DNA from: Arthrobacter alkaliphilus
GTDB lineage: Bacteria > Actinomycetota > Actinomycetes > Actinomycetales > Micrococcaceae
Length of the DNA stretch: 64,000 nucleotides
Assembly: GCF_021483235.1 (NCBI RefSeq)
Contig: NZ_JAKEEC010000002.1
Span: 177,886-241,885 of the forward strand
Direction: 5' to 3'
This document shows, piece by piece, positions 34,622 to 44,288 of this stretch. Positions within the stretch are counted from its first letter, which is position 1; every line of letters begins with the position of its first letter. Under the pieces are notes generated by a model. That model was not told where the DNA came from. It did no database searches and was given only the letters and a program-made list of their open reading frames with translations. Made by a program: the position numbers and the translations under genes.

Positions 34622-36331
34622 CTAAATGCCCAGCAGCGCGCGGTGCTCTTCCCGCCGTCGGGCCTGTTCGTCAGGATCCGGCACCGGCAGCGAGGCAATG
34701 AGCCTGCGGGTGTACCCGTGCTGGGGGTTGCCCATGATCTGGCTGCCAATCCCTTGCTCGACGAGTTGGCCCTTGTACAGGACGCCCACCCAGTGGGAGA
34801 GGATGTCCACGACGGCGAGGTCATGGCTGATGAACAGCGCGGCAAAACCGAACTCTTCCTGGATGTCCTTGAACAGTTCCAGCACCTTTGCCTGCACGGA
34901 AACGTCGAGGGCCGAGGTGGGCTCATCGGCGATCAGGAGGCGCGGGTTGAGCGCGAGGGAACGCGCCAGCGAAGCGCGCTGGCGCTGCCCGCCAGAGAGC
35001 TCGTGCGGGTAGCGTTCAGCGTACGACGCCGGCAACTGCACTGATTCGAGCAACTGCGCCACACGCAGGCGTGCTTGGGCAGGGCTCGGGTGGGTGTGGA
35101 TGAGCAGTGGTTCCGCTACGCACTCACCGATCGTCAGATGCGGGTTGAACGAGGCGGCCGGGTCCTGGAAGACAAAGCCGATGTCCTTGCGCAACGGCTT
35201 GAACGTGTGCTCCTTGAAGCCCAGCATTTCGTAGCCAAGGACCTTGAGGCTGCCGCCGGTTGCCCTGTTGAGCCCCGCAATGGCACGGCCGATGGTGGAC
35301 TTGCCCGAACCGGACTCGCCAACCAGGCCGAATACCTCGTTCTCGGAGACCGTGAAGCTGACATTGTCCACGGCCTTGAACCCGGGCTTGCCCAGGCGGC
35401 CCGGATACTCGATGGTGAGGTTTTTGGCCTCAACGAGGATCTTCCCGGTCTGGTGCAACCGCTCTGTGGCGCCCTCGGACGCCGAGTTGCGGCCAAGGTG
35501 CGGCACTGCGGCCAACAGCTTCTTGGTGTAGTCCTGCTTCGGCTCGGCGAAAAGCACCCTCGAAGTGGCCTCTTCGACGACGTCGCCTTGGTACATGACC
35601 ACGACGCGGTCCGCCAGGTCGGCCACAACGCCCATGTTGTGCGTAATGAGAACAATCGAGGTGCCGTACTTGTCCCGCAGGTCCCGGAGCAACTGAAGGA
35701 TCTCGGCCTGGACGGTGACGTCCAAGGCCGTCGTCGGTTCGTCCGCCACGATCAGACCGGGGTTCAAGGCGAGCGCGGCGGCGATGACGACGCGTTGCTT
35801 CTGGCCTCCGGAAAGCTGGTGGGGATAGTAGTTGACGCGGGTTTCGGGATCGGGGATGCCCACTTTCCGGAGGGCTTCGGTGGCCCGCTTCTTGGCCTCC
35901 TTGGCCGAGATCCGGTGTCCGTCCGCGGCGTGCGCCCGGATGCCTTCGGCGATCTGCCAGCCGACCGTGAACACCGGGTTCAAGGCCGTTGACGGTTCCT
36001 GGAAGACCATGGCTACGTCGCGGCCGCGGATCTTGCGCAGTTTGGACGGGCTGACCTTGATGACGTTGTTGCCGTTGATCAGCACGGCTCCCGAGCTGAT
36101 GGCCGTTTCAGGGAGGAGCCCCAGGATGGTCTTGGCCGTGACGGTCTTGCCGGAACCCGACTCCCCTACGATCGCCACAACTTCGCCGGCTTTCACCTCA
36201 AGGCTGACGTCCTTGACCGCGTAGACGTCGCCGCTGTCGGTGGCAAAGGTGACTTTGAGCCGTTCGATGTCCAGGACCGGCTGCCCGGTGGGCAGCGGCT
36301 GGTCCGAAATGTTGCCGATGTTGGTGGTCAT
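34622..36331 (-). CDS. Oligopeptide ABC transporter, fused DppD-DppF-type ATPase
   Basis: 569 residues carrying two complete ABC domains in one chain. Domain 1 (about 20-270): Walker [14 protein letters not shown], signature [12 protein letters not shown], Walker [13 protein letters not shown]. Domain 2 (about 310-555): [40 protein letters not shown]. Both have the Cys-poor C-terminal oligopeptide_HPY-like extensions. It energises import by the two permeases encoded upstream. It overlaps the dppC-type gene by 4 bp. Confidence 0.93.
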   Translation of the reverse strand: MTTNIGNISDQPLPTGQPVLDIERLKVTFATDSGDVYAVKDVSLEVKAGEVVAIVGESGSGKTVTAKTILGLLPETAISSGAVLINGNNVIKVSPSKLRKIRGRDVAMVFQEPSTALNPVFTVGWQIAEGIRAHAADGHRISAKEAKKRATEALRKVGIPDPETRVNYYPHQLSGGQKQRVVIAAALALNPGLIVADEPTTALDVTVQAEILQLLRDLRDKYGTSIVLITHNMGVVADLADRVVVMYQGDVVEEATSRVLFAEPKQDYTKKLLAAVPHLGRNSASEGATERLHQTGKILVEAKNLTIEYPGRLGKPGFKAVDNVSFTVSENEVFGLVGESGSGKSTIGRAIAGLNRATGGSLKVLGYEMLGFKEHTFKPLRKDIGFVFQDPAASFNPHLTIGECVAEPLLIHTHPSPAQARLRVAQLLESVQLPASYAERYPHELSGGQRQRASLARSLALNPRLLIADEPTSALDVSVQAKVLELFKDIQEEFGFAALFISHDLAVVDILSHWVGVLYKGQLVEQGIGSQIMGNPQHGYTRRLIASLPVPDPDEQARRREEHRALLGI

Positions 36332-37374
36332 GCCTTACCTGCTTCCGGGCTGCCTGTTTCCGGTTCTGGAGCCGTGGTGGCCCCTGTGTTCATACCGTCG
36401 GTTCCTGCCGTGGCCTTGTTGCGGGCCTTCCCTCCGGCACGCTTGCGGCCACGGAGGCGGGGATCGTTAAGATCGTTGATGCTTTCGCCGACCAAGGTCA
36501 GCCCCAGCACCGTGAGGACGATCGCGATACCCGGGAAGACGCCGGTCCACCAGATTCCGGAGGACGCGTCCGCCATGGCCTTGTTGAGGTCGAAGCCCCA
36601 CTCAGCGGCCGACGACGGTTCGATGCCGAAACCGAGGAAGCCGAGGCCGGCCAAGGTCAGGATCGCCTCGGAGGCGTTCAGGGTGAACATCAAGGGAAGC
36701 GTCCTGGTGGCGTTCTTGAAGATATGCCGTGTGATGATGCGGAGGCTGGACGCGCCCAAGACCATGGCCGATTCCACGAACGGTTCGGCCTTGAGCCTGA
36801 TGGTCTCCGCCCGGATCACGCGGAAATACTGCGGAACGAACACCACGGTGATCGAGAAGGCGCAGGCGAGGATGCCGCCCCAGAAGCTCGACTGCCCGCG
36901 GCTGATGACGATCGACATCACGATCGCCAGGAGCAGGGACGGGAAGGCATAAATGGCATCAGCGATGACCACCAGCACCCGGTCCAGCCAGCCGCCGAAG
37001 TAACCGCTGAGCAGGCCCAACGCGACACCGAGGAAGATGGACATCGCCACAGCGACGACGATCACGGTGACGGCGGTCTGTGAACCCCACAGGACGCGGG
37101 AGAGCACGTCATAGCCGCCGACTGTGGTGCCGAGCAAGTGCTTGCCGCTGGGCGCCTGCTGGGTGGGGAACGCACCGCTTGCGTCACTCAGTTGGGAATA
37201 GCCGTACGGTGCGATCAGCGGCGCGAGCACGGTCGAGAGGAGGAAGAGACCGGTCAGTACGAGCCCGGTAATGAGCATGCCCCGCTGGAGGCCGACGCTC
37301 TTATTGACGTGTGAAATGACAGGAAGTCCGGATAGCACGGACTTCTTCCGTCCTGGAATAGTTGCAGTGCTCAT
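36328..37374 (-). CDS. Oligopeptide ABC transporter permease, DppC/OppC type
   Basis: 348 residues, six predicted membrane helices (first GMLITGLVLTGLFLLSTVLAP). The inner-membrane permease loop that contacts the ATPase is seen as EPFVESAMVLGASSLRIITRHI (EAA motif region). A C-terminal basic and Thr/Pro-rich tail of about 45 residues extends past the usual end. Starts 1 nt after the DppB-type gene's stop, so the two are coupled. Confidence 0.93.
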   Translation of the reverse strand: MSTATIPGRKKSVLSGLPVISHVNKSVGLQRGMLITGLVLTGLFLLSTVLAPLIAPYGYSQLSDASGAFPTQQAPSGKHLLGTTVGGYDVLSRVLWGSQTAVTVIVVAVAMSIFLGVALGLLSGYFGGWLDRVLVVIADAIYAFPSLLLAIVMSIVISRGQSSFWGGILACAFSITVVFVPQYFRVIRAETIRLKAEPFVESAMVLGASSLRIITRHIFKNATRTLPLMFTLNASEAILTLAGLGFLGFGIEPSSAAEWGFDLNKAMADASSGIWWTGVFPGIAIVLTVLGLTLVGESINDLNDPRLRGRKRAGGKARNKATAGTDGMNTGATTAPEPETGSPEAGKA

Positions 37375-37375
37375 G

Positions 37376-38464
37376 TCAGTACCTCACTCGCGGGTCGATC
37401 AGCGCGGCGACGACGTCCACGATGAAGTTGGTGACTGCGACGATGACGGCCAGCAGCACCACGATCCCCTGGACTGCCACGAAGTCCCTGGCGTTCAGGT
37501 ACTGGACCAGCTGGTAGCCCAGGCCTTTCCATTCGAAGGTGGTCTCGGTCAGAACGGCTCCGCCGAGCATCAAGGCGATCTGCAGGCCCATGACGGTGAT
37601 GATGGGGATGAGGGCAGGCTTGTAGGCGTGCTTGGTCACGAGGCGGAACTCGCTGACGCCACGTGAGCGGCCGGCCTCGACGTAGTCCTTGCCCAGTGTG
37701 CCGATGACGTTGGTCCGGACGAGGCGAAGGAAGACACCCGCGGTCAGGAGGCCCAAGGCGATGGCGGGAAGCACGGCGTGGGACACGATATCGCCGAGAG
37801 CGGTGAAATCGCCGCTGCGCAAGGCATCGAGCCAATAGATGCCGCTGGGGGCGGCCAGTTGGCCCATGGTCAGCTCAGTGCGCGTGGACACGCGGCCGGC
37901 TACCGGGAGCCAGCCAAGCCAAACGGAGAACGTCAGCTTCAGCAGGAGTCCGGAGAAGAAGACCGGGGTGGCGTAGCAGAGGATGGCAAAGCAGCGCAGG
38001 AAGGCGTCTGTTGCCTTGTCGCGCCGTTGCGCGGCGATCATCCCGAGCGGGATGCCGACCGCGAGCGCCACGATCAGCGCGTTGATCGACAGCTCAAGGG
38101 TGGCTGCACCGAAAGTCGACAGCATTTCGATGACGGGCCGCCGGTCGGTGATGGTGGTTCCGAAGTTGCCGGTGAGCAACTGGCCTAGATATTCGAGGTA
38201 CTGGATGATGATCGGCCGGTCATAGCCGGCCTCGTGGATTCGTTGTGCCAGGACATCCGGGGGAAGCCGGCCGCCCTGCGCTGCGGTGATGGGGTCTCCG
38301 ATGACCCGCATGAGGAAGAAAACCAGGGTGACGAGGATGAAGATCGTCGGAATGATCAGGAAGAACCTGACCACGATGTACCTGCCGAGACCCCCGCCCG
38401 CTGATTTACTCTTGGGAGCGACCGCGTCCGGTTCGACGTCGGGCACCTCTATAAGTGTTGTCAT
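37376..38464 (-). CDS. Oligopeptide ABC transporter permease, DppB/OppB type
   Basis: 362 residues. N-terminal DppB signature (RYIVVRFFLIIPTIFILVTLVFFLMRV), six membrane helices, and an EAA-like motif GKDYVEAGRSRGVSEFRLVTKHA. It has an extra Asp/Pro-rich N-terminus of about 28 residues. Partner of the DppC-type protein. A stem-loop separates it from the binding-protein gene upstream, which would let the binding protein be made in excess. Confidence 0.93.
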   Translation of the reverse strand: MTTLIEVPDVEPDAVAPKSKSAGGGLGRYIVVRFFLIIPTIFILVTLVFFLMRVIGDPITAAQGGRLPPDVLAQRIHEAGYDRPIIIQYLEYLGQLLTGNFGTTITDRRPVIEMLSTFGAATLELSINALIVALAVGIPLGMIAAQRRDKATDAFLRCFAILCYATPVFFSGLLLKLTFSVWLGWLPVAGRVSTRTELTMGQLAAPSGIYWLDALRSGDFTALGDIVSHAVLPAIALGLLTAGVFLRLVRTNVIGTLGKDYVEAGRSRGVSEFRLVTKHAYKPALIPIITVMGLQIALMLGGAVLTETTFEWKGLGYQLVQYLNARDFVAVQGIVVLLAVIVAVTNFIVDVVAALIDPRVRY

Positions 38465-38534
38465 TGCTACCTAATGTTCATTGCCCGCGGATCGCGCGGG
38501 GTCTTTGCTCAAAATGTGAGGCAATCAGCAATAA

Positions 38535-38569
38535 GGGGAGGCAAAGTACCTGTTGGCACCCGCCTCCCC
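38535..38569 (-). other. Intercistronic stem-loop between binding-protein and permease genes
   Basis: GGGGAGGC (38535-38542) pairs with GCCTCCCC (38562-38569) around a 19-nt loop, in the 116-bp gap; on the minus strand it is followed by TTATTG. Probably an attenuator or mRNA-stabilising element that raises binding-protein output over the permeases. Confidence 0.5.
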
Positions 38570-38580
38570 CTACCGGCTGC

Positions 38581-40209
38581 TTACTTTGAAATGGTTCCCA
38601 AGCGGAACTTGAAGGAAGCGTCAAGCGTCTTGTCGACGCCGTTCACGCCCTTCGCCGAGATGGCAACCTGGGCACCCTGCAGCAGCGGCAAAGTGGAAAT
38701 ATCCTTTGCCAGAGCGTTCTGGGCGTCCTTGATGGCGGATTCGCGGGCCGACTTGTCCGTGGAGGTCAGCTGCTTGTTGATCAGGTCCGTCACGGCCGGG
38801 TCGTTGAAGTGGTTCTTCAAGAAGCCGCCGTTCGGGAAGAACGGGGTCAGGTAGTTGTCCGGATCGCTGAAGTCAGGGAACCAACCGAACTGGAACAGCG
38901 GGTACTCGTCGGCGCGGCTGGCCTTGCTGTAGGTCACCCATTCGGTGGACTGCAGGTTCACCTTGAAGAGGCCCGACTTCTCGAGCTGGTCCTTGATCAT
39001 GGCGTACTCGTCGCCCGAGGACTTTCCGTAGTGGTCCGGGTTGTACTGGAGGTTCAGCGTCACGACATCCTTGACACCGGCATCGGAAAGGACCTTCTTG
39101 GCCTTGTCCAAGCTCGGCTTTCCGTTGTCGCCGTAGGCATCCTTGAACGACTCATTGGCGCCAAGGAAGCCGCTGGGGACGTTGGAGTACAGCGGCAGGT
39201 AGGTGCCCTTGTAGACCTGGTCCGCGATTGACTGGCGGTCAACGAGGTTGGCGATCGCCTGGCGCACGGCAAGTGCCTTCGCCGGGTCTGCGTTGGCTGC
39301 CTTGGCGCCAAACGGCATGGTGTTGAAGTTGAACGTGATGTAGCGGATCTCGCCGCCGGGACCAACGTTGACCTTGACCTTCGAGTCCTTCTTGAGGTCG
39401 TCGACGTCGGTGGCGCTGAGGCTTCGGTTCGCAACGTCGATGTTGCCCTGCTGGATGTCGAGCTTCATGTTGGTCGGCTCGGCGTAGTACTTGATCGTGG
39501 CGGCGTCGTTGGCCGGCTTGCCCAGCACACCCTGGTAGTCAGCGTAGGCCTTGAGGCTGATCAGCTCGTTTTTCTTGTAGCTGTCGATCGTGTACTGGCC
39601 ATAGAACGCCTTGGCCTTGATGATGTCGTCATCCGAAAGAAGCTTGTCGGCCGGGAAGACCTGGTGGTCCACAATCGGCGCGGCCGGGCTGCTGAGGATC
39701 TGCGGGAACGTCTGGTCGTTGGCGAGCTTCAGCTTGAAAACGGCCGTGTTGGCGTCGGGGGTGGTAACGCTGTCCAGGTTTTCGAGCAGGCTTGCGGGAC
39801 CAGCGGGGTCGTTGATCTTTTTCTGCCGGTCGAACGAGAACTTGACGTCGGCGGAGTCCAGCGTGTGGCCGTTGGCCCACTTGAGCCCGGGCTTCAGCTT
39901 GACGGTGTACTCCGTGGGCGACGTGAACGACGCCGACGCTGCCAGGTCCGGAACGGGATCGGCGCTTCCTGGCTTCGAGTTGAGGAGGAAGGAATAGACC
40001 TGGTTCATCACCATGAAGGAACCATTGTCGTACGAGCCCGCGGGATCGAGTGCGGTCACCTTGTCGGTGGTGCCATACGCGATCGGACCGCTGGCAGCTG
40101 AGGATGATGAACCGCCGCCGCCCGCCGGCCCCGTGCAGGCCGTCAAAGCGAATACGGAGATGCCCGCGAACGCGATAGCGCTTCGCAAGGCTTTTTTGTT
40201 CAATGCCAT
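38581..40209 (-). CDS. Oligopeptide/dipeptide-binding lipoprotein of the ABC transporter
   Basis: 542 residues from ATG 40209. Lipoprotein signal: ALRSAIAFAGISVFALTAC with Cys25 lipidated (LTAC lipobox), followed by a Gly/Ser linker. The SBP_bac_5 domain fills the rest (TPTEYTVKLKPGLKWANGHTL is the start of the signature; VRQAIANLVDRQSIADQVYKG later). First gene of the operon followed by two permeases and a fused ATPase. Substrate cannot be told from sequence; peptides are most likely, and opine or nickel uptake are alternatives. Confidence 0.92.
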   Translation of the reverse strand: MALNKKALRSAIAFAGISVFALTACTGPAGGGGSSSSAASGPIAYGTTDKVTALDPAGSYDNGSFMVMNQVYSFLLNSKPGSADPVPDLAASASFTSPTEYTVKLKPGLKWANGHTLDSADVKFSFDRQKKINDPAGPASLLENLDSVTTPDANTAVFKLKLANDQTFPQILSSPAAPIVDHQVFPADKLLSDDDIIKAKAFYGQYTIDSYKKNELISLKAYADYQGVLGKPANDAATIKYYAEPTNMKLDIQQGNIDVANRSLSATDVDDLKKDSKVKVNVGPGGEIRYITFNFNTMPFGAKAANADPAKALAVRQAIANLVDRQSIADQVYKGTYLPLYSNVPSGFLGANESFKDAYGDNGKPSLDKAKKVLSDAGVKDVVTLNLQYNPDHYGKSSGDEYAMIKDQLEKSGLFKVNLQSTEWVTYSKASRADEYPLFQFGWFPDFSDPDNYLTPFFPNGGFLKNHFNDPAVTDLINKQLTSTDKSARESAIKDAQNALAKDISTLPLLQGAQVAISAKGVNGVDKTLDASFKFRLGTISK

Positions 40210-40318
40210 CAGTGAACTTTCTGTTCGATGGATGCGGCGAACCGCCGTCGGTAATTTCTTGGGAGCACGCGCTCCTAACTCCACGATTCAACCAGAAGCT
40301 TTTTTGGTGAAACGTTTG

Positions 40319-40342
40319 ATTTTGTGAGTTGAGACACAAAAT
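40319..40342 (-). promoter_or_regulatory. 24-bp inverted repeat upstream of the peptide transporter operon
   Basis: Perfect 8-bp arms ATTTTGTG (40319-40326) and CACAAAAT (40335-40342) with an 8-nt centre. It lies 110-133 bp before the binding-protein start. The inner part, TGTGA-N6-ACACA, also resembles a CRP/GlxR site with two mismatches. Likely operator for the operon. Confidence 0.5.
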
Positions 40343-40406
40343 TTACTTTTCTTTTGGCGCGGAGTCGGCTACAAGGATTGCGGGACGGCGAATGAGGCGT
40401 TGACAG

Positions 40407-40454
40407 AGCGGATAAGCCCGCGCTCGCAACCTTGCGGGCGCGGGCTTATCCGCT
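40407..40454 (-). terminator. Hairpin terminator after mnmA
   Basis: Seventeen pairs (40407-40423 with 40438-40454); the 14-nt loop itself can pair (CGCA/TGCG). It sits 36 bp beyond the mnmA stop and before the transporter promoter on the same strand. Confidence 0.8.
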
Positions 40455-40489
40455 GCGGCGCATGGCCGAATTAGAGGCGCGCGGCCGGG

Positions 40490-41629
40490 TTAGAGTTGCG
40501 CGCGCTGCAGGGACCGGGCGGCGTCGATGGTTGCCTGGCCCAGGACGCGGGTGCCTTGGTACAGCACGATGGTCTGGCCGGGGGCCACGCCACGAAGGGA
40601 TTCGACGAGGGTCACGACGAGGCCCTCGCGCTCGACACCGGCGTCGTCGACATGCCGCTCGACAAAGGCCTTGGCGGGAACCGGATCGCCATGGGCGCGC
40701 ACCTGTGCGAAGCAGTCGAACTCGGCACCGGTAGCCACCTCGGCAATGGGCAGGCCCGCCCAGGACACCTTGATTCCGCGGATCTCATCGATGGCCAAGA
40801 GCGCTTCGGGTCCGACCACCACCTTGTTCTCCTTGGGCCGGATTTCCAGCACAAAGCGCGGCTTGCCGTCAGCGGCGGGGGTGCCCAGCTTGAGGCCGCG
40901 GCGCTGGCCTACTGTAAACGCGTTGGCACCGGGATGCTCCCCCACCTTGCTTCCGGATTCATCGACGATGTCGCCGGAGGTCATCTCGATCTTCTCGGCG
41001 AGCCAACCGGCGGTGTCGCCGTCCGGGATGAAGCAGATGTCATGGCTGTCCGGCTTGTTCGCCACGGACAGGCCGCGGCGTTCGGCCTCTGCGCGGACCT
41101 CCGCCTTTGAGGGAGTGTCGGCCAGCGGGAACATCGAGTGCTTGAGCTGTTCGTGCGTCAGGACGCCGAGTACGTAGCTTTGGTCCTTGGCCCAATCCGC
41201 CGCGCGGTGGAGCTCAGGATTGCCGTCCGCGTCCTGGATGACCTTGGCATAGTGGCCGGTGCAGACTGCGTCGAATCCGAGCGCGATGGCCTTCTCCAGC
41301 AAGGCGGCGAACTTGATCCGCTCGTTGCAGCGCATGCAGGGATTGGGAGTGCGGCCGGCTGCGTATTCATCGATGAAGTCCTGGACAACGTCTTCCTTGA
41401 AGCGCTCAGAGAAGTCCCAGACGTAATAGGGAATACCCAGCACGTCGCAGGCCCGCCAGGCATCACGGGAGTCTTCGATGGTGCAGCACCCGCGACTGCC
41501 GGTGCGGAGCGTGCCGGGCATGCGGGACAGCGCCAAGTGGACGCCTACGACGTCGTGCCCTGCCTCGACGGCGCGGGCGGCGGCAACGGCGGAGTCGACT
41601 CCGCCGCTCATGGCTGCAAGAACTCGCAT
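40490..41629 (-). CDS. mnmA: tRNA-specific 2-thiouridylase MnmA
   Basis: 379 residues from ATG 41629 ([17 protein letters not shown]). Thiolates U34 of tRNA-Lys, Glu and Gln, taking sulfur from a cysteine desulfurase. PP-loop SGGVDS, catalytic Cys pair in [12 protein letters not shown] and [10 protein letters not shown], and the target-binding YVLGVL region are visible. The desulfurase-type gene lies 1.35 kb upstream on the same strand, as in Rv3024c-Rv3025c, with a reductase gene of opposite orientation between them. Confidence 0.95.
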   Translation of the reverse strand: MRVLAAMSGGVDSAVAAARAVEAGHDVVGVHLALSRMPGTLRTGSRGCCTIEDSRDAWRACDVLGIPYYVWDFSERFKEDVVQDFIDEYAAGRTPNPCMRCNERIKFAALLEKAIALGFDAVCTGHYAKVIQDADGNPELHRAADWAKDQSYVLGVLTHEQLKHSMFPLADTPSKAEVRAEAERRGLSVANKPDSHDICFIPDGDTAGWLAEKIEMTSGDIVDESGSKVGEHPGANAFTVGQRRGLKLGTPAADGKPRFVLEIRPKENKVVVGPEALLAIDEIRGIKVSWAGLPIAEVATGAEFDCFAQVRAHGDPVPAKAFVERHVDDAGVEREGLVVTLVESLRGVAPGQTIVLYQGTRVLGQATIDAARSLQRAQL

Positions 41630-41765
41630 GCTGGCTTTCTGTTGACGTTTGGGGGAAGAATTGCGGCTGAAGAGGGTCTGCGCGCCCAACTATTCTAGCC
41701 CCCGCCGGAATCCGACCCAAAAATGCCTTGACCACCACCGCCAACACCACGCGAATCGAGTCACC

Positions 41766-43004
41766 ATGGCCACTGGACACATCCTCATTGCCGGCGGCGG
41801 GCTGGCCGCCGCCACGGCTGCCAAGACATTGCGCTCGGAAGGATTCGAGGGCCGCATCACCGTGGTCTGCGCCGAGAACGAACAGCCCTATTTGCGCCCG
41901 CCCCTCTCCAAGGAGTTCCTCCTTGGCAAAGCCGGCGAGGATGCGGTCCCGGTGCTGGCGGCCGGCTGGTACGCAGAGAACGACGTCGAACTCGTTCTTG
42001 GCGAGACGGTTGCGGCTGCTGATCCTGCCGCCCACACCGCACGGCTGGGATCAGGGACCGAGCTTCACTTCAGCAAGCTCCTGATCGCCACAGGGGCGCA
42101 ACCGCGCCGGATTCCGCTCCCGGGGTCCGATCTTGCCGGCGTCACAACGTTCCGGACATTCAATGATTCCAGAAGGCTCAAGGAAGAACTGTCCGGCGGA
42201 GGCCGGAAGGTAGTGATGATCGGTTCAGGGTGGATCGGCATGGAACTTGCCGCGGCCGCGAGCAGCTACGGAAACTCCGTGACCTTGCTGGGACTGGAAG
42301 AGGTCCCGCTCAGCATGGCCATAGGACCCGAACTGGGTGGCTACTTCCGAAGCCTTCACGAAAGTCACGGCGTGCAGTTCCGGCTCCCCGCGAGCGCAGC
42401 CGGGATCACCGGCGCCGGGGGCAAGGCGAGCGCCGTTGCCACCAACTCCGGCGAAGTCCTGCCTGCCGATCTCGTGGTGGTGGCCGTCGGCGTTGTTCCG
42501 GATACGGCCCTGGCCGAAGCCGCCGGGTTGGAGATCCGCAACGGAGTGGTGGTGGATGCTTCGCTCCGGACCAGCAGCCCGGATGTGTTCGCAGCCGGAG
42601 ACGTCGCCAATGCCCTGCATCCCTTCACCGGCGACCACCACCGCAGCGAGCACTGGTCCAATGCCCTCAACGGCGGAAAAGTCGCAGCCAAGGCGATGCT
42701 TGGACAGGAAGCCGCGCTGGACATAGTCCCGTATTTCTACACGGACCAGTTCGACGTCTCGATGGAGTACTGGGGGTACCCCACGCTTGCGGCAGGTTCC
42801 GTACCCGTCATCCGCTGCTCGTTGGAGGACAACAACTTCCTCGCCTTCTGGCTACGGGATGGCGCCGTCGTGGCAGGCATGAGCGTCAACCAGCAAAAAG
42901 TGCAAAAACCCGTCAAAGCACTCATTTCGGGGCGCATCCCCGTGGACGTGGAACGCTTGGCTGATCCTGCCGTGCCGCTGGATCAGTTGTTGCCGGGGAG
43001 CTGA
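41766..43004 (+). CDS. FAD-dependent ferredoxin/rubredoxin-reductase-like oxidoreductase
   Basis: 412 residues from ATG 41766. Two dinucleotide folds: FAD site IAGGGLAAATAAKTLR at the N-terminus and NAD(P)H site VVMIGSGWIGMELAAAA near residue 150. FAD-contacting VFAAGDVAN lies near 280 and a C-terminal Reductase_C domain follows. This is the class that reduces ferredoxins feeding P450s or ring-hydroxylating oxygenases, but no such partner is nearby. Its last 22 bp overlap the convergent cysteine desulfurase gene. Confidence 0.88.
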   Translation: MATGHILIAGGGLAAATAAKTLRSEGFEGRITVVCAENEQPYLRPPLSKEFLLGKAGEDAVPVLAAGWYAENDVELVLGETVAAADPAAHTARLGSGTELHFSKLLIATGAQPRRIPLPGSDLAGVTTFRTFNDSRRLKEELSGGGRKVVMIGSGWIGMELAAAASSYGNSVTLLGLEEVPLSMAIGPELGGYFRSLHESHGVQFRLPASAAGITGAGGKASAVATNSGEVLPADLVVVAVGVVPDTALAEAAGLEIRNGVVVDASLRTSSPDVFAAGDVANALHPFTGDHHRSEHWSNALNGGKVAAKAMLGQEAALDIVPYFYTDQFDVSMEYWGYPTLAAGSVPVIRCSLEDNNFLAFWLRDGAVVAGMSVNQQKVQKPVKALISGRIPVDVERLADPAVPLDQLLPGS

Positions 43005-44251
43005 CCACCGGCCAGCCCGCCCGGAGTGCCGCCACCATGGCCGCGGGCCACGGTGCCTGCCGTCTGGATACTGGACTCGTGGCCGGCCATTCCCGCGAGC
43101 TTTGCCCGGGCGTACGCGTCAGGCAAAGCCTTGAGCAGGGCGTCGACGTCGGCATCGGTCGAAGCGTGCCCCAGGCTGAACCTCTGCGCTCCGCGGGCTG
43201 TCTCTTCGTCCAAGCCCATGGCAAGCAAGACGTGAGAGGGCCTGGGGACGCCTGCCGTGCAGGCGGATCCCGTGGATGATTCGATGCCCGCAAGGTCCAG
43301 GAGGAACAGCAGGGAATCGCCTTCACAGCCCGGGAACGTGAAGTGCGCGTTGCCGGGTAGCCGGGCGTCTCCGGGTGCGCCCCGCAGCACCGCTTCGGGG
43401 ATGGCGGCCCGCACTCCGTCGATGATCCGGTCCCGCAAGGCGCTGATCCGCTCACGCTCTGCCGCGAGGTTTTGGGCCGCCGACTCCGCCGCCGCGGCGA
43501 ATGCGGCGATCGACGCCGTATCCAACGTTCCCGAGCGGACGTCCCGCTCCTGCCCTCCCCCATGCTGGACGGGGGTGACCTTGGCGGATCGCCCGAGGAA
43601 CAGGGCACCCACACCCACGGGCCCGCCTATTTTGTGGCCGGATACCGACATCGCGGCGAGTCCGGATTCGCGGAAGCTGAGGGGTATCGAGCCGAACGCC
43701 TGGACTGCGTCCGAGTGGACGGGAATGCCGTGGGCGGCGGCGATGTCAACGATCTCCTTGATGGGCTGGATGCTGCCCACCTCGTTATTCGCCCACATGA
43801 CGGTGACGAGTGCCACCGATCCGGGGTCACGTTCGATTTCCGCCCGGACAGCGTCCAGCCTCACGACCCCCTCGGAATCGACGGGGAGCCAGACAGCATC
43901 GGCCCCTTCGTGCCGCTCCAGCCATTCGACGGTGTCCTGCACCGCATGGTGCTCGACCGCGGAGCAAAGTATCCGCTTGCGGCGCCCGTCTTCGTCGTGG
44001 CGCGCCCAGTACAGCCCCTTGACGGCGAGGTTGTCTGCTTCAGTACCGCCGGAGGTGAAGATGAGCTCGGACGGATGCGCCCCGGCTGCGGCCGCGATGG
44101 CTTCCCTGGCCTCTTCCACGGATCGCCGGGCACGCCGTCCGGAAGCGTGCAACGATGACGGGTTGCCGGTCCGCGCCAGCTCGCGTGTCATGGCGGTGAG
44201 GGCGACGGCGGCAAGCGGCGTGGTGGCGGCATGATCCAGATAAACAGGCAC
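42983..44251 (-). CDS. Cysteine desulfurase, NifS/IscS type
   Basis: 422 residues, PLP-dependent class V aminotransferase fold; releases sulfur from cysteine as a persulfide. Start MPVYLDHAATTPL, PLP Lys207 in SGHKIGGP, catalytic Cys331 in SSTGSACTAG, His in VEHHAVQD. It is the likely sulfur donor for MnmA, the ortholog position of Rv3025c. The C-terminal tail (GHGGGTPGGLAGGQLPGNN) is glycine-rich and overlaps the convergent reductase gene. Confidence 0.94.
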   Translation of the reverse strand: MPVYLDHAATTPLAAVALTAMTRELARTGNPSSLHASGRRARRSVEEAREAIAAAAGAHPSELIFTSGGTEADNLAVKGLYWARHDEDGRRKRILCSAVEHHAVQDTVEWLERHEGADAVWLPVDSEGVVRLDAVRAEIERDPGSVALVTVMWANNEVGSIQPIKEIVDIAAAHGIPVHSDAVQAFGSIPLSFRESGLAAMSVSGHKIGGPVGVGALFLGRSAKVTPVQHGGGQERDVRSGTLDTASIAAFAAAAESAAQNLAAERERISALRDRIIDGVRAAIPEAVLRGAPGDARLPGNAHFTFPGCEGDSLLFLLDLAGIESSTGSACTAGVPRPSHVLLAMGLDEETARGAQRFSLGHASTDADVDALLKALPDAYARAKLAGMAGHESSIQTAGTVARGHGGGTPGGLAGGQLPGNN

Positions 44252-44288
44252 TAACCAAGTCTATCGAGACCGGCGGATCCGGGCCCGC

